A stretch of DNA of 24,897 bases from a virus. Position numbers and translations under genes: made by a program. The stretch's first letter is position 1. Each line of letters starts with the position of its first letter. The notes below the pieces were generated by a model that worked only from the letters and a program-made list of their open reading frames with translations, searched no databases and was not told the origin of the DNA. The DNA is taken from positions 1 through 24,897 of IMG/VR virus record IMGVR_UViG_3300034107_000193. One strand, 5' to 3'. Below, piece by piece: positions 14,208 to 21,800 of the stretch.

Positions 14208-15848
14208 ATGCCAGCGATCAAACTTACAGACATTCCCAATGCCGGAGGAATTATTGCTCCACGGTTTGCCCAACTCGGCGGGTCCGCAGCCATGGACCCC
14301 AACGCCATGCGCGGGGTCGCCAAGGACATGCAGTTGGAGAAGTACAACCTCAACGCATTTGCGGGCGAGGCCATCGGTCTTGGCAAGATCGGAGACGCCA
14401 TGAGCGATGTGGCTACCCTCGGCATCCGCTTCGCGACCAAGATGGCCGATGCGAAAGAAAACGATGACGAAACTCGCGCAGATACCCTTATGCGGATCGC
14501 CCTTGAGAAGCAGGCTAATGACCAAGACATGACTCCTGTCGAGAAATGGCAAGAGAAGTGGGCATCGAATGTCGCTGATACCAGAAAAAAAATCTCCGAG
14601 ATTGGAATGTCCAAAAACACATTCGCTAAACTCTCCCCAGCAATGGACAGATGGGCTGAGTTATCTAGCGTCAAAATCGAAGGACAAGCTAACCAAAAGC
14701 GTATCGAAGGATACCGCATGAACACCAAGGCCAATGCCTTAATAAAGATGGCCAGCGATGACTATGAAGGCGCATTTACCGCCATTGACGAAGGGGTCAA
14801 GAAAGGAGTGTTTTCTGAAGAGCAAGGTAAACTTGAAAAAGCCATGATGCAGGATGATATCATCCGCAAATCCAAGGAGGAGCGCAACGCCAATGTCGCA
14901 AGTGACATTATCAAAAACCCCATAGGCGCAGAAGCAGATTTAGAGAAAGCAATACAAACAGGAAAGTCAGAACTCTTCCCACACCTCACTGAGAGGTCCG
15001 ACTTGGTTCGTGCCTACAGCAACGCCCGCAGCGAAGCCAGCGTCTATCGCAACAACATCGAGGATGACGTGGATCAATTGATCCTGTCTGGACAAATGAC
15101 CAAACCAGAAGACATCCGCCGGGTTACTGAAGGCGTCTTGCCAGAACGACGAATTCTGGCGGCGATTGATACGCTATCCAAGACCCCAGCGGAAATGGAA
15201 AAAGCCCTCGCCATGCGCCCGACATTGCTTGCCATGGTCGATGCCTACGACAGAACAAAGGACGACAAGAACCGCTCCGAATATCTCAAATTAAAAGACT
15301 CCATCCGCCAACTTCCCGAAGGCGAGCGCGGCGAACTCCTCTCCTCTCTGCGCGAAAAGTGGGACAATGCCAAGGAGTCTACCCCAGTTTCCGAAGCGAC
15401 ATCACAACTCAAGACCCTTTTCACCAAAGGCCAATTCGGGACATGGACAGAAAAAGACGGCAAGATGCCAGATGCCGAAGTGCCGAAATTCCTCGCCGCA
15501 GGTAAGAAGTTAGCTGGGTTCAAAAGCAACTTGGAAAAGTGGGCCAAGGCAAACCCGAAGGATGCAGCAGACCAAACCAAGGTCTACGAAAAGCTCAACG
15601 AAATCCTCAAGGCAGATAAGAATGTCCAACAAATAAAATCCGGCGGGGCGTCTTGGTGGTATCCAAGTTCATGGTTTGCTCCATCCAAGCCAACCGTAGC
15701 GCCGGATGACGCCATCAAAAAAGCCGATGCCCCACCAAAAACTTCCAAGGCCGATGGCATCAACAAAAAATCCTCCAAGGAGGACATCGCCAAGGCCGCG
15801 CAAGAAATCGATTTCACCACTCCTCTTCCAGATATTTACCCTTCCTAA
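14208..15848 (+). CDS. Internal virion protein, T7 gp15-position
   Basis: The 546-residue product is mostly helical, with no signal peptide and no membrane segment. It begins MPAIKLTDIPNAGGIIAPRF, has a charged helical section (MRIALEKQANDQDMTPVEKW, about 100-120), continues with repeated helical hairpins (ALIKMASDDYEGAFTAIDEG, then LEKAIQTGKSELF) and ends in a Lys/Pro/Asp-rich tail. Order and character fit T7 gp15 (about 747 residues), which sits between gp14 and gp16 in the core stack and is ejected at infection. Direct sequence resemblance to gp15 is not obvious. The stop TAA shares its last base with the next ATG, which suggests coupled synthesis with the giant protein. Confidence 0.62.
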   Translation: MPAIKLTDIPNAGGIIAPRFAQLGGSAAMDPNAMRGVAKDMQLEKYNLNAFAGEAIGLGKIGDAMSDVATLGIRFATKMADAKENDDETRADTLMRIALEKQANDQDMTPVEKWQEKWASNVADTRKKISEIGMSKNTFAKLSPAMDRWAELSSVKIEGQANQKRIEGYRMNTKANALIKMASDDYEGAFTAIDEGVKKGVFSEEQGKLEKAMMQDDIIRKSKEERNANVASDIIKNPIGAEADLEKAIQTGKSELFPHLTERSDLVRAYSNARSEASVYRNNIEDDVDQLILSGQMTKPEDIRRVTEGVLPERRILAAIDTLSKTPAEMEKALAMRPTLLAMVDAYDRTKDDKNRSEYLKLKDSIRQLPEGERGELLSSLREKWDNAKESTPVSEATSQLKTLFTKGQFGTWTEKDGKMPDAEVPKFLAAGKKLAGFKSNLEKWAKANPKDAADQTKVYEKLNEILKADKNVQQIKSGGASWWYPSSWFAPSKPTVAPDDAIKKADAPPKTSKADGINKKSSKEDIAKAAQEIDFTTPLPDIYPS

Positions 15849-18800
15849 TGCTCAACGTCACCTCTACTCCGGTCGAACTCATTGACGACGACACAGCAAC
15901 CACATACTACAACGACCTCGACACGCTGGAAGGAGCAGAGCGTGACTCCCGCGCCGATGCGCTTCGTCTGTGGGCGGAACAAAAGAAGTCCGATCAGAAG
16001 CGCGAGCAGTTCGATGCGGTCAACAAAATCTACTCCGACTTCGATGGCTATGTGAACGAGGCCGGGTTGCAGGATTTCGACGAGGACTCCCGCTACAACA
16101 TCGCCAACCGGCAGTTCATCGCATCGCAGTTTGAGCAGACCCCGGAGGAGCAGCAGGAAACATACCCTTCCTTCCGAGACAAGTGGACAGAGTCAGTAGC
16201 TGGCAAAAATGGGATGTCCGAGAAGGAAACCTTCGGCCTCATCAAGCAAGGGATCGACGCCCGCAACGAGGTGTCCGAGGCGGCAAACCAAATCCCCGGC
16301 GACATCGCTCTTTCCCTCTTCGACTCCATCGGTGGTGGCGATCCCGTGGATGTTCCAAAACTGATCGAGACTTGGAAGACCAAGAACGCCGAGTCGATCA
16401 AGAAGCTACCCAAAGGTTGGGAAACACCTCTCTTGGAATCCGCGCAAGCCTTCCACACCGAGACCGAAGGCATGCTCCGCGACTACGCCGAACCGCTCAA
16501 GAAAGTCTACGACCACTTTTCCGCAGTCACCGGTCGCGACACCGAGCGGGCAGGGGAGACCAACCCCAAGAACGAAGAGGAGATGAATTCCATGGTGGAC
16601 ACCCTCGCCTCCATGCCCAAGCCGGTGCGCGAGCGTGCCTACGCCTCGGTCGTGCTTGGAGCAAAAAAGGCCGGTCAAGACCCGAAGACATTCATGGAGC
16701 AGTGGGGAGAAAGCTGGAGTCGCACCCTCAACATGGTCCGCACTGGGGCGCTCACCGCACAGGAAATGGCAGCAGAATCGGACCTCCGCATGCTGGAGAA
16801 CAAAGAAACTCCACCAGATTATTTCATTTCCAAATCCACGGGAGAAAAAATCCCGCTCGCGAACCGTGCCTTCCATGACGAGGCCGACCTCCGCAAGGTC
16901 ACTCCAGAGGAGATTGCAACTGATGCCAGCAAGGCCCGCCAGAAGGTCAAGCGCTTCGAGATCATCCGCGAACTCAAGAATGTCGCTGACAATCAGTTTG
17001 ACCCCATCGAAAAGATCAACAAGGGCGGGTTCCTCGGTTTCATGGAATCAATGGCCTATGGCTCGCCGCAAGGTCTGGCCTACACTGCCACGGCTTTAGT
17101 CCCATTCGTCGGTCCCTACCTCGCAGGGGCAGCTATGTTTTCCGACGAGTACGACCAACTCCGCAGCCAAGGCATGAATGTGGATCAAGCCATACAGGTC
17201 GGTAGCGTGAGCGCAGCCATCCAAGCCGGGTTGGAGCGCACCGGCGCAAAGGCGCTCTTCGGTAAGCTCCCTGTCTTTGAGAAACTCATGCGTAAGATCG
17301 GCAACCCCGCTCGCGTGGGTAAAGCTGGCAGCGCGGGCGTGCGCTTCTTGACCGCCGCCACCGGCGAGCAACTTGTGGAAGGCGCTCAAGACCTCACCAC
17401 CCCGCTGGTGCAGGATGTCGCCGAGGCGCTCGGAGCCGATGTGCCGGAGGTGAAATGGCAACCCATCCTTGAGAAATGGGAAGGGTCACGGCTTGATGTC
17501 CTCGCCGCATCGCTTCCTACCATCTTTTTTGGCACAGGCGTAGCCAGCTTTGCAGATAACAAACGCTTCGCGCAATTTGAGGAGCGCCAAGATATCTACC
17601 GCATGACAGGCATGGACGATGCCGCCATCAAAAAAATCGAGGATGGCAAAGACCTCGCCGAGGTGCAGCAAAACTTCCAGACCGAATTCGGCAAGCTCAC
17701 CCCGGAGAATGTCAAAGCAGGCGTGGCCTACATAGAGGGAAAAATCACCTCCGCTCAAGAGCAGCAGCAAAACCCCAACACGCACACGCTCACCCGCGAA
17801 ACCCTCGCAGACGGGTCCAAGAAGTTTGTCATCCGCGATCCCAAGGGCGAGGTCAAATACACCACCGAAGACGCCCAGTCCGCACAGATCGCCATCAGTG
17901 AACTCCTCCGCAACCAGATCACCGGCACGACCCGTGGCATCTTTGAGTCTATCTCGTTTTTCAACCAGATGAATGAAGTCGCCGGTCGCGGCGAGGATGT
18001 CCAAAAATTCCTTCTTAGCGATGCTCCGCGCAACCTCCTTACCGACTACGAGGCCAACCCCACCGAGCAGAACCTCAACAATCTTTTCGAGACCGTTCGA
18101 TCCCAAGGCCAAGACATCAACGAACCCGCCGAACTCGCCAACTTCCCCGTCCTTGCCAGCAACCAAGGCACTCTGGTGGAAGGCGTCTTCCGCTCCATCA
18201 TCCAAATCCAAGACGGGGCAACCGGTGACAAAGTCGTGCGCGACTTCTCGCAGGATAACCTCAAACGCGCCATCTCCGAGGGGCGCATCACCATGGACTG
18301 GGTGCGCGAGAACCTCAACCAGATCATCCCGCTCATCGAGAGCGAGCGCAACACCGGCCCTGCACTCCGCACCGAGACTGACACTGATGTCATCGAGTCA
18401 TTCTCTGATGTCGCCTTGGCCTACATGACAGGGCGCATCCGCGAGGAGCAGATTCCCGAAGGATTCCGTGGGTTCCTGCGCCGCATGGCTATTGTCGTGA
18501 AAGACATTTTCCGCCGCGCCTACAACCTCAAACGGGCCATCGCCGAGGGTAAAGTGGACGCCAACTTTGAATCCTTCCTCGCCGACTCGGTCGGCCTCAA
18601 CCAGCAGGCACGGGTCGATACCGCAAGCCAGCGCATCTCCGGGGATGTTTTGGCTGATACCGATGGCAAGGTGGTTTTCTCCCGCGCCCAAGCGCAGACC
18701 AACGCAGGCGAGATCCGCGCCAGCAACGCCACGATCACCGGCCCGGCGAACTACAGCATTGCCGCACACCACGGCACGCCGCACAAGGTAGACAAGTTTA

Positions 18801-21800
18801 GCACCGCGAAGATCGGCACAGGCGAAGGAGCGCAGGCGTGGGGATGGGGATTGTACTTTGCGGAAGAGAAGAAAGTGGCGGGAAAATATCAGCGATCCAC
18901 CACAGAGAAGGCAAAAAGCAACCCAATAAGTTTTGAAGGTGAATATATTAACCGCAGCAATTTAGCTAACTTCTACGATAAACTATCAGATAAGGAATTT
19001 TCTGCTCTGGCAGATTTGCTTACCACGGGAAAAGAATCGGATTTTAGTGGAAGAGAACAAGCCGCCCGCCATTTAGAATCAACAGGTAAGAGCGATTACG
19101 CAGATGCTTTAAGAAAATCTTCAATAGAGTTTTCTGGGGGTGAAGGCAACCTCTACACCGCCGAAATAGATGTCGAACCCGAAGACCTGCTCGACTGGGA
19201 CAAGCCGTTGAGCGAGCAGAGTCCCAAGGTGCAGGCAGCATTGCAATCGGTTTCGGACAACTGGTTGTGGCAGGATGCGATTTCTGGAAAAGGTGGAGAG
19301 CGAGTTGGCGGGGCATTATACAGCACCCTTCGCGCCACATTCCCCGATGCGGAGTTTTCACGCGATGGAATTGACGCCTCAAAGAAAGCCTCCGAAGCCC
19401 TCCTCGCCGCAGGCATCCCCGGCATCCGCTACCTCGACGGCAGCAGTCGCTCAGATGGTGAAGGCACATACAACTATGTCGCCTTCGACGAGAACCTCAT
19501 TCGGATCACAGAGGAGAACGGCAACCGCATCCCCGCATCGGAAGCTCTCGCCGCGCAAGCTACCGGCGCGACCAACTACAGCATCGGCATGACGGTCGCC
19601 CCGCTGCGCCGAGATTCACTTTCCGAACTCAACAAAAAGGAAATGCAGAAGCGGGCTTCGTCTGCAAAATTCATCCACCTCCAGCAAGTCATCGATGATG
19701 TCGCCAATGCGTATGGAGTAAAAATTGAATCCCGCCAGCCGGTCATCGGTGGATGGGTTGAAAGCGGGCAGATCAGTCTAGAGGTTCCAGAAGCTGTCCT
19801 CTTCGATACGGATGACCTTGAGATGGCGCAGGAGATGGCGGCAATCGTCGGAGCCTCGGCCCCAGAACTGCAAAATGCCGTCATGCTCTGGAAGGATGAC
19901 GATGCCGGGAAAGATACCGTGCTGGAATTCCAAGCCAAAGGAGCCGACTCGGCTTTGGCTATTGCCAAGGATTTGAACAATGCCGGACTAAATGGGTTCA
20001 CCTATGACACAAAGACCCGCAAGTTTTCACTTGTTCTGGCAGGACTTCCAAACGAAGCTATTACCAAAGTCTATGACTACATCAACGACCAAAGCCAGAC
20101 CGGCAACATTGGCACTCGCGGAGGCACTCAAACGAGGGCGGGAGTTGCCGCCTTCCCATCCGAGAGCGACTATCGAGGATATCTCCAAGGCGCTCGGAGC
20201 CGAGCGGATTTACTCCAACAAGGGCAACGCGAAGCCCTCCTCGATGTTGTTGATCGGGCGGAACGGCGCATAGATAGATACGCCGCCGCTCTGAAGATTT
20301 CGGAGCAAGCCAAGAAAATCCAGAAGAAGCTCAAGCCTCCTTCCACTTCGGCGCTTGCTATCGAGACCGAACTCAAGGGGAAGAAGTTTGATAATATTCG
20401 CCAGCTTGGGCTATACCTCGACGCTCGATTCAACAAGGTATTCGGCAAGCCATCATTTGAAATCGGCGGGCAAGAGGGCATCGATATCGCATCGGATGCG
20501 TTCGTCTACGATATCATCGACGGGCTGGCCGGTGATGGCTCCGGGATGGGGTGGTATGACGAGAGGGTGCAGGAGACAATCCGCGAACTCTCCAAACTGC
20601 ACCCAGAGTTTGCAACGGATTCCAACGCACTTGCAGTCTACATTGGCATCCTTGCCACGACATCGCAGGGCTACACGGTTGTCGAAAATTTCAAGCAGGC
20701 CAACAAAGTCTACAACGAATACAAACGAACCGGCAGAATCCCGACCGATTTCAAATTTGCGAAATCATCGGAACCCATCAACTCCAACCTCGCTCAAATA
20801 CAGGGTCTCATCGATGAGAATGGATTGGATGGCTACGCTGAATTCATGGACCAAGAGGTCACCGGGCAGGCGCTCCGCAACCAGTTCGGGAAAACGCCAA
20901 CCGGCGTGACCCTCAAAGACACGGTGCGCGGCAATCGTGTCCTCGGTCCCAAGATTGGCAGTTTCTTCAACAACCTGCGCGGGCAGTTCGATACGATCAC
21001 GATGGACTTGTGGTATACCCGCACGATGCATCGGTTCTTGGGTGAAACGGTAGTCCCGCTTGATTCCGACAAGATGCAAAATGCCATCACGAAATTCCGA
21101 GAGGAATTGAAAAAGGATGGAGTCCGCACCTATGGGATCGACCTCACAGAGGCGCTCAAGGACGACGAAGCTACGGTGCAGGCGGGTCTCACGCTTTTCC
21201 AACGCTGGTCGCGAGGGGATAATGAGTACACCGAAAAAGGCTATTTCAAATTCCCCGATGGATACAAAATAGAAAAGTTCGCTCGCGGAATCTTCAGCAT
21301 CGGCGGAATGAAAGGCGCTCCGCAGAACAAAACGCACCGGCAATATTTCGCCAAAGTGGTGCTGGAAGCAAAAGCCAAACTTGCAAAACTTGGCATGAAG
21401 CTCACCGAGGCCGACATGCAGGCCATCATCTGGTATCGCGAGAAAAACCTTTTTGCCCGCACCGGCGTGGCCAACGCCGCAGCCAAGCCCGCTGACTATT
21501 TGGATGCCGTCATGGTTGCCCGATCTGGAGCGCAAGCGCAGGAGGATATCGACCCCGCAGATTTGGAAGCAGAAGACGGAGATACCAACTACTCCATCGC
21601 CAGCCAGTCCGAGATAGACCGGGTGAACAAGGCGCTCGGCGGAATGAACCGAGGCCCGGACGAGAGGCTCAAAGTCTACCAACGGGCCAAGGCTAAATTC
21701 TCCAAGCTCATGGCGTGGAACTCGGACGAACTCGCAGCGATGGCCGACACCGGCTCCGACGAATCGCAAATCCGCCGCACGCAAATCCTGCAAGCCCTCG

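Noticed and set aside
14572-14583. Further copy of the motif at GTCGCTGATACC
   Set aside because: Only CTGATACC matches; the conserved GTTTTGA part is absent.
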